A stretch of DNA of 64,000 bases, from assembly GCA_963772585.1 (NCBI GenBank), contig CAVYXV010000002.1, positions 496,001 through 560,000 of the forward strand, given 5' to 3'. A program made the position numbers and the translations under genes. The stretch's first letter is position 1. Each line of letters starts with the position of its first letter. Source of the stretch: CAVVXN01 sp963772585 (GTDB taxonomy: Bacteria; Planctomycetota; PLA2; JAEUHO01). Shown here one piece after another: positions 1-8,435 of the stretch. Under the pieces are notes generated by a model that worked only from the letters and a program-made list of their open reading frames with translations, made no database searches and was not told the DNA's origin.

Positions 1-1
1 G

Positions 2-1423
2 GAGGTGGCCGCGATGAGGGCCGGGATGCACCGCAACACGGCCCGGAAGTACGTCAGCGGGCCGTTGCCGTCGGAGCGTGGGGCGGAGCGGAGCTGGCGC
101 ACGCGGCCGGACCCGTTCGCGGAGGACTGGCCGACGATGGTGGCGATGCTCGCCGACGCCCCCACCCTGGAGGCCAAGGCCCTCTTCGAGCACCTCCAGG
201 GCCTGCGCCCAGGGCGCTACCAGGACGCGCACCTGCGGACGTTCCAGCGGCGGGTCAAGCACTGGCGAGCGACCCAGGGACCGGAGAAGGAGATCTTCTT
301 CCCCCAGGCCCACCGCCCGGGCGAGGCCCTCCAGACGGACTTCACCCACGCCAAGGTGTTGGGCATCACCATCCAGGGCCAGCCCTTCCCGCACCTGTTG
401 TGCGTGTCGGTGCTCCCGTACTCGAACTGGCGGTGGGCAACGCCGTGCCGCAGCGAGTCGATCCTGGCGCTCTCGGAAGGCGTGCAGAACGCGGTGTTCG
501 AGCTGGGCCATGTGCCGCAGTACCACCAGACCGACCACTCGACCGCGGCGACGCATCTCGTGGACTCGGCGTGGGTCTTCAACGACGAGTACGAGGCGCT
601 GATGCGCCACCTGGGGATGTCGCCCCGCACCACGGAGGTGGGCAGGAAGGAGCAGAACGGCTCGATCGAGGCGATGAACGGAGCGCTCAAGCGTCACCTC
701 GAGCAGGAGCTCCTGCTTCGAGGCAGCCGGGACTTCGAGAGCCTGGCGGCGTACGAGGCGTGGCTCCAGGCCGTGCTTCGCAAGGGCAATCGCGGCCGGA
801 GCACGCGGCTGGCCGAGGAGCTTGCGGTGATGCGGCCCCTGGGGGTACGGCGGCTCCCCGACTACAAGGTGGTTGACGTGCGCGTCGGCAGTGGGAGCAC
901 GATCCGGGCCAAGAGTTGTACGTACTCGGTGCCTGCGAGGCTGATCGGGGAGAGGGTTCGCGTCCACGTCCACGAGACGCGCGTGAAGGTGTACCTCGGC
1001 GGCCAGCACCAGGTCACGCTGGAGCGCGTGCGAGGGCGGGGCGCCCACAACGTGAACTGGCGTCACGTGATCGGGTGGATGGTGAAGAAGCCGGGCGCGT
1101 TCCGGCGCTACCGCTACCGGGACGCGCTCTTCCCGACGTCGACCTTCCGGGAGGCCTGGGAACGGCTGGACGCCTCGCTGGCGACGTGGTCGGCTGACAC
1201 GAACTACCTGCAGGTCCTCAAGCGTGCTCAGGACACGGGCCAGGGACCGGTGGAGGCTGCGGTACGCAGGCTCCTCGACACGGGGGTCCTGCCCCGGCTC
1301 GACGAGGTCGTGAGGGAGCTGAAGAGCGAGCGACCCTGCGTGCCCGCGGTGGCGGCTGCCGAGGTGGACCTGAGTTCGTACGACGATCTCACGCCCGAGG
1401 CCAGCGAGGAGGTGGCCCGATGA
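2..1423 (+). CDS. istA: IS21-family transposase IstA, 5' end cut by window
   Basis: Integrase-core (DDE) transposase of an IS21 element. The frame is open from base 2 and begins inside the N-terminal helix-turn-helix (MHRNTARKYVSG), so the true start lies left of the window. DDE residues are visible: Asp in LQTDFTHAK, Asp in YHQTDHST, and Glu in EQNGSIEAMNG. The C-terminal beta-barrel part continues to residue 470. It overlaps istB by 4 bases (ATGA), the usual translational coupling in IS21. IstA cuts and joins the ends and works with the IstB ATPase. No internal stop or deletion is seen, so the visible part looks intact. Confidence 0.95.
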   Translation, partial: EVAAMRAGMHRNTARKYVSGPLPSERGAERSWRTRPDPFAEDWPTMVAMLADAPTLEAKALFEHLQGLRPGRYQDAHLRTFQRRVKHWRATQGPEKEIFFPQAHRPGEALQTDFTHAKVLGITIQGQPFPHLLCVSVLPYSNWRWATPCRSESILALSEGVQNAVFELGHVPQYHQTDHSTAATHLVDSAWVFNDEYEALMRHLGMSPRTTEVGRKEQNGSIEAMNGALKRHLEQELLLRGSRDFESLAAYEAWLQAVLRKGNRGRSTRLAEELAVMRPLGVRRLPDYKVVDVRVGSGSTIRAKSCTYSVPARLIGERVRVHVHETRVKVYLGGQHQVTLERVRGRGAHNVNWRHVIGWMVKKPGAFRRYRYRDALFPTSTFREAWERLDASLATWSADTNYLQVLKRAQDTGQGPVEAAVRRLLDTGVLPRLDEVVRELKSERPCVPAVAAAEVDLSSYDDLTPEASEEVAR

Positions 1424-2214
1424 GTCGCTCGGGCGACAGGGAACGGCTGAGGCTGTTCCTCAAGACCCTGAAGCTGCCGTCGTTCGCCCTGGACTCGGAG
1501 GAGGTGGCTCGCCTTGCGACGGAGGAGGGCTGGAGCTACGAGCGCTTCCTCGCCGAGCTGTGCGAGCGCGAGGTGGCCGATCGGCAGGAGCGTCGGATCG
1601 AGCGGCTGCTTCGACAGAGCGGCTTGCCCCTGGAGAAGACGAAGGAGACGCTGGACACCTCGAAGTTGACCGCGAAGGTGCGCAAGCAGCTGAGCACGCT
1701 CTACGCGGGAAGCTTCCTCGAGCACGGCGAGAACGTGCTGGCCTTCGGTCTTCCCGGCCGCGGCAAGACCCACGCCTTGTGTGCCGTGGGCCACGAACTC
1801 GTGCGCCAGGGCCGCTCGGTGCTCTTCCTCCCCGCCTTCAAGCTCGTGCAGCGACTCCTGATCGCCAAGCGTGAGTTGGAACTGGAACGGGTGATCAGGC
1901 GCCTCGATGGCTTCGAGGCGGTGCTGATCGATGACATCGGCTACGTGCAGCAGGATCGCGAGGAGATCGAGGTGCTGTTCACGTTCCTCTCGGCGCGCTA
2001 CGAGCGCCGCAGCGTGATGATCACCAGCAACCTCGTGTTCTCGCAGTGGGAGAAGATCTTCAAGGACCCGATGACGACGGCATGCGCCATCGACCGGCTC
2101 GTGCACCACGCGACGATCCTCGAGCTCACGGGATCGAGCTACAGGGAGGAGGAGGCCAAGCGCCGCAACCGGAAGACCACGAGAACCCCCCAGGACCTAG
2201 AAGAGGAGAAGTAG
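1420..2214 (+). CDS. istB: IS21-family helper ATPase IstB
   Basis: DnaC-like AAA+ ATPase (264 aa, the normal size) that helps IstA select and use target DNA. Walker A is GLPGRGKTH near residue 110 and Walker B is VLIDDIGYV near residue 170. A sensor-type asparagine follows in MITSNLVFSQW, and the C-terminus matches the family (AIDRLVHHATILEL). The ATG lies in the ATGA overlap with istA. The gene looks intact, so this IS21 may be active. Its left inverted repeat lies outside the window. Confidence 0.95.
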   Translation: MSRSGDRERLRLFLKTLKLPSFALDSEEVARLATEEGWSYERFLAELCEREVADRQERRIERLLRQSGLPLEKTKETLDTSKLTAKVRKQLSTLYAGSFLEHGENVLAFGLPGRGKTHALCAVGHELVRQGRSVLFLPAFKLVQRLLIAKRELELERVIRRLDGFEAVLIDDIGYVQQDREEIEVLFTFLSARYERRSVMITSNLVFSQWEKIFKDPMTTACAIDRLVHHATILELTGSSYREEEAKRRNRKTTRTPQDLEEEK

Positions 2215-2240
2215 AAGTGCTGCAAACCAAGTGCCGTGCG

Positions 2241-2310
2241 CGCGCCCCCCATGGGGGGCGCGGAGCGGGCTTTCAGCCCGCAAGGCATCAGGGGGGGGTC
2301 CCCCCCCTGA
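2241..2310. repeat. Two perfect GC palindromes after istB
   Basis: A 22-bp perfect palindrome (2241-2262, centred on CCCATGGG) is followed by a second (2288-2310), made of TCA, eight G, T, eight C and TGA. Either could fold in RNA, and they may block read-through from istB, but neither has a T-run, so a standard intrinsic terminator is not shown. The junction between the IS21 right end and the IS66 left end lies somewhere in 2215-2400. I could not fix either terminus. Confidence 0.5.
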
Positions 2311-2409
2311 ACCCCCCCAGAGGCATGCACACGCATAGTTGTCGTTCACGCAACTCTGTAGTTGACGTCGGGCAGCCGTCCCTTTCGCGAGGGACTCAGG
2401 CTCCGCGAT

Positions 2410-2629
2410 TCAACTCTCGGCGGCGGCCACGAGCTCGCGCGAGGCCTTCCAGCCGCGCGGCGTGAGTTCATCCATCCGGCTGGGTCGCTGGGATCCCACG
2501 CGGTCGAGGACGTCCGTGAGCCAGGCGAGGGGATCGAGGCGCTGCATGCGGCAGGTCTGCAGCAGCCCGTAGAGCCGGGCGGCCCATCGGCCTCCGGCCT
2601 CGCTCCCGCAGAAGGTCCAGTTCGCCCGT
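2410..2629 (-). pseudogene. tnpC: IS66 transposase TnpC, C-terminal fragment
   Basis: Minus-strand reading gives the IS66 C-terminal domain, starting RANWTFCGSEAGGRWAAR and ending in ELTPRGW then VAAAES and a stop at 2410-2412. It has no start codon of its own. It continues the fragment at 6119-7485 in the same frame once the RIT element is removed. It lies just downstream of the catalytic Glu of TnpC, so the interrupted transposase lacks its C-terminal domain. Confidence 0.85.
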
Positions 2630-2682
2630 TTATGTAGACGTCCGCATAAACGGGCTTATGCGGACTCCGGCGTTATGCGGAC
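2624..2682. repeat. Left end of RIT element
   Basis: Contains the target copy GCCCGT (2624-2629) and an 11-bp inverted repeat (GCCCGTTTATG at 2624-2634, its complement at 2646-2656). The 33-bp terminal repeat follows at 2650-2682, the exact complement of 6092-6124. The 10-mer GTCCGCATAA occurs here three times (2640-2649 direct; 2657-2666 and 2673-2682 inverted) and again at 2740-2749. These are probable recombinase binding cores. Confidence 0.8.
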
Positions 2683-2794
2683 CCGCACGCGAGAAGGGCC
2701 GTGGGAGAGCCCTTGCCGCGTCCAAGACCTGTCGATGATGTCCGCATAACAAAGATGTCCTCCAACGGGCAATCGTGCCCGCTGGGAGACATCC

Positions 2795-4051
2795 ATGAGG
2801 TCGAAGACCATAGTGCGAGTTCGTGGCTTGAATGAGCTGAAGGCCACGCGCCTTGGCTTCATCGCCGACGCTCTACTTGCCCACCTTGTTGCGAAGCGGG
2901 TGTCGTTCGCGACTACGGAGACGACGTTGCGAACGGTTGCCCACTTCGCGCGCTGGATGGCCAAGCGCAGACGTGGGTCCTCCTGCATCTCGCGCGATCT
3001 TCTCAGGGAGTTCTGGGCCCGCCATCTCCCGAGATGCAGGTGTCCTGGGCGGCCCAATCGTGGGCTCATCCCGGTGCGCGCGGCGCTCGGCAACCTTGCA
3101 CGAGTGCTTGAGGGCGAAGGGCGGATTGTTGCGCCCCCGAACCGAACCGACTCCATCGGGCGTGAAGTTGCCCGCTTCGGAAACCACCTCGCAGCGGCGT
3201 GCGGATGTGTCGCCGGAACCATCCAGCAACGAAGGCGGATGATCACGGAGTTCTTGGAGGCGGTGTTTCGTGGCGGCAAGGTTGATCGCGGGTCGGTATC
3301 GCAGGAGGACGTCGTTCGCTTCGTGACGTCAAGGGCACGGCGGTACCGAGTGGGCAGCGTCGGCGTCCTCGCCACAGCGTTGCGAAGCTACTTCCGGTTC
3401 CTCCAACTGGAGGGTGTGCAGCATGCGCCACTCCTGATCCATGCGGTGCCGACCATCGCCCGATGGAGGTTGGACACCCTGCCCATGCACCTTTCCGAGG
3501 CGGAACTGCGTCGACTCTACGCATCCTTCCGTCGAACTACGCCACGGGGACGGCGCGACTACGCGATGACGCTCCTCATGTCCGTGCTTGGACTCCGAGT
3601 GCAGGAAGTTGCCAGGCTCAACTTGGAGGACATCGACTGGCGCGGCGGGTCGTTGCACGTGCCTCCCACGAAGACTCGCCGCGGGAGGGATCTTCCCCTG
3701 CCAGGTTCGGTGGGCACTGCAATCGTGCGCTACCTCCGAAACGGACGTCCATCGAGTTCCTCCCGCCGCGCGTTCCTTCGGATCGGTCTCTCGGAGGGTG
3801 AGCCCACGGACGCCTCTACTGTGCGCGCGAGCGTGCGCCAGGCCTACTCGCGCGCCGGGATGCCCAGGCACTACACAGGCACACACCGCTTGCGTCACAC
3901 GGCGGCAACGCAAATGGTGTGCGGCGGAGCCGGTGTCAAACAGGTCGCCGACGTCCTCGGACACAAGAGCCTCGACTCGACGGCCGTCTACGCGAAGGTC
4001 GACCTCCCGCGCTTGCGGGCCGTGGCGCTGCCGTGGCCGAGGAGGTCCTGA
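2795..4051 (+). CDS. ritA: RIT tyrosine recombinase, first gene
   Basis: Phage-integrase-fold recombinase (418 aa). It has a SAM-like core-binding region (about residues 130-215) and a catalytic domain (230-410). Catalytic residues are present: R268 (SVLGLRVQEVA), K293 in the beta hairpin, H364 and R367 (HRLRHTA), H390 (VLGHKS) and Tyr399. The N-terminal ~120 residues are an extra domain typical of the first RIT recombinase. It is the first of three coupled genes; its stop overlaps the next ATG by one base (TGATG). A GTCCGCATAA core lies 45 bases upstream of the start, so promoter and recombination site may overlap. Confidence 0.85.
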   Translation: MRSKTIVRVRGLNELKATRLGFIADALLAHLVAKRVSFATTETTLRTVAHFARWMAKRRRGSSCISRDLLREFWARHLPRCRCPGRPNRGLIPVRAALGNLARVLEGEGRIVAPPNRTDSIGREVARFGNHLAAACGCVAGTIQQRRRMITEFLEAVFRGGKVDRGSVSQEDVVRFVTSRARRYRVGSVGVLATALRSYFRFLQLEGVQHAPLLIHAVPTIARWRLDTLPMHLSEAELRRLYASFRRTTPRGRRDYAMTLLMSVLGLRVQEVARLNLEDIDWRGGSLHVPPTKTRRGRDLPLPGSVGTAIVRYLRNGRPSSSSRRAFLRIGLSEGEPTDASTVRASVRQAYSRAGMPRHYTGTHRLRHTAATQMVCGGAGVKQVADVLGHKSLDSTAVYAKVDLPRLRAVALPWPRRS

Positions 4052-5001
4052 TGAGCCAGCGTGTCACCTTCGTTGAGCACGCGCACCGCTATCTCGCCGA
4101 GCGTCGTGCCATGGGCTTCAGCCTTACGATCGCTGGGAAGCAGCTCCTTGCATTTGCTCTCTTCGCTGATGCTCAGGCCGGCAGCGGCCCCCTCACGACA
4201 GCGCTCGCAGTGGACTGGGCTCGCGAGACTCGAGGTCGGAGTCCTGTCGCCCGAGCGCGGCGGCTGGAAATCGTGAGGCCCTTCGCCCGGTACATGTTTC
4301 GAAACGACCCGAGGACCCAGATCCCGCCACGCCGGCTCCTTGGCCCTGCGCACCGGCGCCTTGCTCCGTACTTGTATCCAGAAGGCGAGATCCAGGCCAT
4401 GATCGAGACAGCCGAGCGCCTGTTGCCGGTGGGCGGGCTACGACCCGCGGCCGTTTCCACAGTGATCGGCCTCCTCGCATGCACAGGCCTACGCGTGTCC
4501 GAAGCCCTGCAACTCCGGCGGCGCGACGTGGACCTGCGGACCGCTCTGCTCGACGTGCGGGAGACGAAGTTCAAGAAACGGCGATGGGTCCCGCTTCATC
4601 CCACAGCCGTGAAGTCGATGGAGGCCTACGCGGATCGACGGGACCGCAGCGTACGCAAGCCGCAATCCGATGAATTCTTCCTGATGGACACCGGCTGCGC
4701 GCTCACCTACGGGAAGCTGCGCACCGCATTTCGGCGGATTCGGATCGAGCTTGGCTGGGAGAACTCCCCGGGCGCGCGCCGCACGCTCCGGTCCCTGCGG
4801 CACACATTTGCCTGCGACAGGCTCCTGTTGTGGCACACCGAAGGCACCGCCCTCGATCAGCGGCTCCTGGACCTATCCACCTATCTCGGACACGCCAAGG
4901 CCACGGACACCTACTGGTACCTCAGCGCCTTCCCTGACCTCCTGGCCATCTCGGGCTCTCGCTTCCAGCGCTTCGCGGCAGAAGGGGTGGTGCGCTCATG
5001 A
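4051..5001 (+). CDS. ritB: RIT tyrosine recombinase, second gene
   Basis: Tyrosine recombinase (316 aa). I chose the ATG at 4051, which shares one base with the previous stop and has GAGGAG 7 bases upstream; the frame stays open further upstream but overlaps ritA. R148 (CTGLRVSEAL), R250 and H251 (LRSLRHTF), H281 (LGHAK) and Tyr288 or Tyr290 are visible. The first His of the usual HxxR motif is replaced by Arg247, so activity may depend on its partners. It overlaps ritC by 4 bases (ATGA), implying co-translation of the three proteins. Confidence 0.83.
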   Translation: MSQRVTFVEHAHRYLAERRAMGFSLTIAGKQLLAFALFADAQAGSGPLTTALAVDWARETRGRSPVARARRLEIVRPFARYMFRNDPRTQIPPRRLLGPAHRRLAPYLYPEGEIQAMIETAERLLPVGGLRPAAVSTVIGLLACTGLRVSEALQLRRRDVDLRTALLDVRETKFKKRRWVPLHPTAVKSMEAYADRRDRSVRKPQSDEFFLMDTGCALTYGKLRTAFRRIRIELGWENSPGARRTLRSLRHTFACDRLLLWHTEGTALDQRLLDLSTYLGHAKATDTYWYLSAFPDLLAISGSRFQRFAAEGVVRS

Positions 5002-5993
5002 AGCCGGGTTCGTTTGGTGCTCTGCTCCAAGCCTTCTTCCTCCAACGCCTAATCCGTGACCGCAACGCCTCGCAGGCTACGGTGGCGGCCTACCGCGACA
5101 CGTTCCGCCTCTTCCTTCGCTTCGCACAGGGGCGACTTGGGCGACCCTCGACGACGTTCACCATGGCCGATTTCACGGCTCCTCTCGTACTCGCGTTCCT
5201 CGCCCACCTCGAGAACGACCGAGACAATGGCGCCCGGACTCGCAACGCACGATTGGCCGCCCTTCGAGCCTTCACGCACTTCGCCTGCAGTGAGGACCCA
5301 ACGGCGCTTCCCGCGCTCCAGCGGGTACTTGCCATTCCGATGAAGCGCCACACCCGGCCGGTGCTCGGCTACCTCACGAGGGAGGAGGTCCAGTCCATCT
5401 TGGACGCTCCCGATGACGGTACGGCCGCCGGGAGGAGGGACCGGGTGCTGTTCCTGCTTCTCTACAATACCGGCGCACGAATCTCCGAAGCCCTTGGCCT
5501 CAACGTCGGCGACTTGTGTCTGGACCGCACGCCCTACGTGACCCTCCATGGCAAGGGCAGGAAGGAGCGAGCTGTTCCCCTCTGGCCAGACACGGCGCGC
5601 AGGATCCAACGCTGGCTCGCGCGACGCGGCGCCGATCCCGCAGACCCGATATTCGTGGGCCGACATGGCGCACGCCTCAGTCGCTCCGCCGTCGCTCGCA
5701 GACTGACCCGCGCCATCGGCGTGGCCGGAGAGCGATGCCCAACCCTCCGGGGGCGCAGTGTGTCCGCTCATACATTCCGGCATACGACCGCCATGCACCT
5801 CCTCGAGTCGGGTACCGATCTCGCGATCATCGCGCTCTGGCTGGGACATGAGAGCCCAAACACCACGCACGGCTATTTGGAGGCAAGCCTCCCCGCAAAG
5901 CAGCGGGCCCTCGATGGCGTTCTCGCGCCGCGGCAGCGGCGCCAGCGCTTCGCGGCGTCGGCGGATCTTCTCGCCTTCCTTGACGCCCTCTGA
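4998..5993 (+). CDS. ritC: RIT tyrosine recombinase, third gene
   Basis: Tyrosine recombinase (331 aa) with a normal XerC-like layout. The SAM-like N-terminal domain spans roughly residues 10-110 and the catalytic domain 120-310. Catalytic motifs are complete: Arg in YNTGARISEAL, Lys in HGKGRKERAVP, His and Arg in SAHTFRHTT, His in LWLGHES and Tyr in HGYLEAS. The start overlaps the ritB stop (ATGA). It ends about 100 bases before the right inverted repeat. Together with ritA and ritB it should form the strand-exchange complex of the element. Confidence 0.87.
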   Translation: MKPGSFGALLQAFFLQRLIRDRNASQATVAAYRDTFRLFLRFAQGRLGRPSTTFTMADFTAPLVLAFLAHLENDRDNGARTRNARLAALRAFTHFACSEDPTALPALQRVLAIPMKRHTRPVLGYLTREEVQSILDAPDDGTAAGRRDRVLFLLLYNTGARISEALGLNVGDLCLDRTPYVTLHGKGRKERAVPLWPDTARRIQRWLARRGADPADPIFVGRHGARLSRSAVARRLTRAIGVAGERCPTLRGRSVSAHTFRHTTAMHLLESGTDLAIIALWLGHESPNTTHGYLEASLPAKQRALDGVLAPRQRRQRFAASADLLAFLDAL

Positions 5994-6091
5994 TTATGCC
6001 GACATGGAATCCATGACGTACGACCAAGGGCGCCCTGGGGCCTGCTCGCAGGTGTAGGGCTCCACCCTCGCGCGGGCCACCCTCATCCGAT

Positions 6092-6124
6092 GTCCGCATA
6101 ACGCCGGAGTCCGCATAAGCCCGT
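6092..6124. repeat. Right end of RIT element, 33-bp inverted repeat
   Basis: Exact complement of 2650-2682. It holds two direct copies of GTCCGCATAA (6092-6101 and 6109-6118) and ends in the target hexamer GCCCGT (6119-6124), where the IS66 tnpC sequence resumes. The left end carries about 20 additional bases outside the matching repeat, so the two ends are not equivalent. Confidence 0.85.
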
Positions 6125-7485
6125 CCGACCGCCACGGTTCGAAGGGCTCTCTCCGCGTTGTTGTTGTCCAGCTCGATCGCACCGTCCTCGAGAAACCGCG
6201 TGAGCTCGGTCCACTGGTTGAGCGCGTAGCCCACCGCCTGGCCCACCGGGCTCTTGGGAAGCACCTCGCCCCTCCACCGATCCAGCTTCTCTTTCATGGT
6301 GAGGGTGATCGACTTGCTGTACGCCTCACGAAGGGCAGAGCGGAGCGCCACCAGGTCCTCGCGCGACGTCGCGGCCTTGCGCGCGTCCTCCTCCACCTCG
6401 TACAGTCCACGCACGTGGCCGAGCAACACGAGGCAACGCTCGGGGTCCAGCGCCCGCGCGTCGTAGAAGCCACGGCGCATGTGCGCCATGCACCCCGTCC
6501 GCACCATGTCCGGGTTCGCTCGCTCCACGGGGCTGTAGCCCGAGTAGCCGTCCGACTGCAGGTAGCGCCCGCGAAAGCCCGACAAGGCCTTGAGCGGCGC
6601 CTCGCTCCCCCGCCCCATGGAGAAGTCGAAGGCCACTTCGTCCCGATCGCCGACGTAGGCCCAGAAGTAGGCCTTCGCGCACTGTTTGCGGGGTGGATCG
6701 AGGACCTTCACCGGGGTCTCGTCCGCCTGCAGCACGTGGGAGGCGAGGATGGACGCCCAGTGCGCCTCCTCCACGGGTGCGAGCAGGTCGTTCACCTGCC
6801 GGATCCACCCGCACAGCGTCTGCTTGCTCACCTGCGCGCCCAGTCGGGCCAGCATCCCCTCCTGGCGGTTCAGGGGCAGGTGGTCGGCGTACTTGGAGAC
6901 CGCCACGTGGGCCAGCAGCGGCGCCGTGGCCTTGCCGCGCTGGATCGGCGAGATCGGCGCCGGCACCGCCGCCACGCTGTTCTTGCACGTGGCGCACGCG
7001 TAGGTGGGACGCACCGTCTCGATCACCCGGATCGTCGCCGGCACGTAGTCCAGTTGCTCGCTTCGGGCCTCGCCGATCTTCGGCATCGGCTTGCCACAGC
7101 AGGGGCAGATCGTGCTCTCGGGCTCGAGCACCCGAACCTCCCGCGGGAGCTCCTTCGACGGGCGCTTGCGCCCATGGCCCTTGCGCTGCCGCGGGGGCTC
7201 GCGCTCCACCTCGTCTGCCGCGTCCGTCTCGGAGGTGTCGGGAGGGGGAGATGCTTCCTCCGCGAGCACCGCGCCGAAGACCAGCTGGAGTTGTGCCGGG
7301 TCGAGTTGCTCGCTTCGGCGACCGAACATCCGCCGGGCCATCACGTCCAGCCGGTGGCGCAGGTCGACGATCTCTCCCTGCATCTCGTGCACGCGTGCGT
7401 GCAGCTCGAGGATGAGCTGGTGCGCTGCGGCGAGACTCTGCGGAAGGTCGATCGTCGGCGGCACCGGCGCATTCTCACCGCGCAC
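6119..7485 (-). pseudogene. tnpC: IS66 transposase TnpC, N-terminal fragment
   Basis: Contains most of an IS66 DDE transposase: a leucine-zipper-like start, MFGRRSEQLDP, a CxxC zinc-finger pair (CPCCGKPMP, then CATC), and the first two Asp in VLQADETP and LQSDGYSGY. The catalytic Glu lies in LDNNNAERALR. The frame then runs into the RIT right end (from AVGR into AYADSG), which adds an unrelated tail of more than 90 codons. The start is uncertain: GTG at 7485 or ATG at 7383 fit the family, while the longer frame overlaps tnpB. Excision of RIT would rejoin it to 2410-2629. Confidence 0.85.
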
Positions 7486-7517
7486 ACCGACATCGCAAAA
7501 CAACAAATACGACGGCG

Positions 7518-7871
7518 CTACGCCGGCATGCGGTTCATGCGCCGCCGACACCGTACGTCGCGGAGGTCGATCCCTTCGAGGACGCACAAGAGTTCGCGCG
7601 TCGTCATCTCGATGCGCGCCGACGAGGATGCGTCCGGCCAGGCGAACGTGCCTTCTTCCAGACGCTTCGCCAGGCACCAGTAGCCCGAACGGTCCCAGAC
7701 CAGCAGCTTGATCCGGTCCCTCCTCCGGTTGCAGAAGACGAAGACGTGGCCCGACATGGGATCGAGCTCGAGGACCTGCCGCGTCGCCGCGGCCAGGCCG
7801 TCGAAGCTCTTGCGCATGTCGGTGGCGCCGGCCGCGAGGTAGATGCGAACCGAAGGCGGGAAGGTCAGCAT
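7518..7871 (-). CDS. tnpB: IS66 accessory protein TnpB
   Basis: Short IS66 Orf2 protein (117 aa) with the typical MRKSFDGLA near residue 20, then HVFVFCNRRRDRIKLLVWD and GYWCLAKRLEEGTF. It is required together with TnpA for IS66 transposition, but its biochemical role is not settled. The chosen start is ATG at 7871, which overlaps the end of tnpA by 7 bases. The gene is intact. Confidence 0.93.
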   Translation of the reverse strand: MLTFPPSVRIYLAAGATDMRKSFDGLAAATRQVLELDPMSGHVFVFCNRRRDRIKLLVWDRSGYWCLAKRLEEGTFAWPDASSSARIEMTTRELLCVLEGIDLRDVRCRRRMNRMPA

Positions 7872-8209
7872 GCGGTGAGCGCCCCGAGCACGAGCGCCAG
7901 ATCCCCCGCGTCGAAGCCGTGGGGCACCCGAATCCGAACCCCCGTCGGCAGGACCACCTCCAACGCGCGATCGACGCCCTCGCCCCACACCGCCTCCACG
8001 AACGCCGGCCCTGACGCCGGCACGCTCGGTGTCTCTCCGAACTCCGCCAACCACCGATTCAGGGTCACGGACGCGATCCCCTCGCGGCGGCAGAAGGCCG
8101 CCTTGGTCAGATCGGACGACCGCCAGCGTCCCAGCACCTCGCGCACCGCGTGGGCACGGGCCGCTCCGCGGAGCCTCTGGAACTTCTGTATGCTACGCGT
8201 TCTCGCCAT
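7865..8209 (-). CDS. tnpA: IS66 accessory protein TnpA
   Basis: Small helix-turn-helix protein (114 aa) of IS66 Orf1 type. The HTH lies around residues 30-60 (KAAFCRREGIASVTLNRW) and is followed by the usual beta-rich tail (LPTGVRIRVPHGFD). I chose the start MARTRSIQKF at 8209, which fits the family; an open frame runs 13 codons further upstream. It overlaps tnpB by 7 bases. The IS66 left end must lie upstream (8210-8300), but I see no convincing inverted repeat. Confidence 0.85.
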   Translation of the reverse strand: MARTRSIQKFQRLRGAARAHAVREVLGRWRSSDLTKAAFCRREGIASVTLNRWLAEFGETPSVPASGPAFVEAVWGEGVDRALEVVLPTGVRIRVPHGFDAGDLALVLGALTAC

Positions 8210-8435
8210 GGACACCTCCAGGTCGAGAGGCTCCCACGAGATCGCCAACAGGGGAACATGCCATCACCGGACGCGTACGGAGTAGGTCGGCCGGTAGAAG
8301 CCTGTCGGGAGCCTCCGGGACGGTCGCTTCCGCGGCACACGCGACCCGTCCGGTTCCGCCTCGGCCTCACGGGGAAGCAGCCGGAGGTGGCGTCCGCGAT
8401 CGGTCATCGACCATTCTTTATGGCCAGGAGCAGGT

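Larger units (their letters stand above)
2630..6124 (+). mobile_element. RIT element (recombinase in trio)
   Basis: About 3.5 kb containing three consecutive, overlapping tyrosine recombinase genes in one direction. They are bounded by 33-bp perfect inverted repeats (2650-2682 and 6092-6124) and inserted in IS66 tnpC. The hexamer ACGGGC (GCCCGT on the plus strand) occurs at both junctions (2624-2629 and 6119-6124), as expected for a crossover or target sequence. Three overlapping tyrosine recombinases with inverted ends is the definition of RIT elements. All three genes are open, so the element may be functional. Confidence 0.88.
2410..8209 (-). mobile_element. IS66-family element split by a RIT element
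   Basis: The tnpA-tnpB-tnpC order on the minus strand identifies IS66. The tnpC gene lies in two pieces, 6119-7485 and 2410-2629, separated by the RIT element at 2630-6124. Joining the pieces through the shared ACGGGC restores one frame reading VGRANW, the normal IS66 sequence at this place. I could not identify the IS66 terminal inverted repeats with confidence, so the limits given are those of the coding parts. Confidence 0.85.

Noticed and set aside
2215..2409. Possible ends of IS21 and IS66 between istB and the tnpC fragment
   Set aside because: No sequence here could be paired with an inverted repeat at the other end of either element, so exact IS limits are not claimed.
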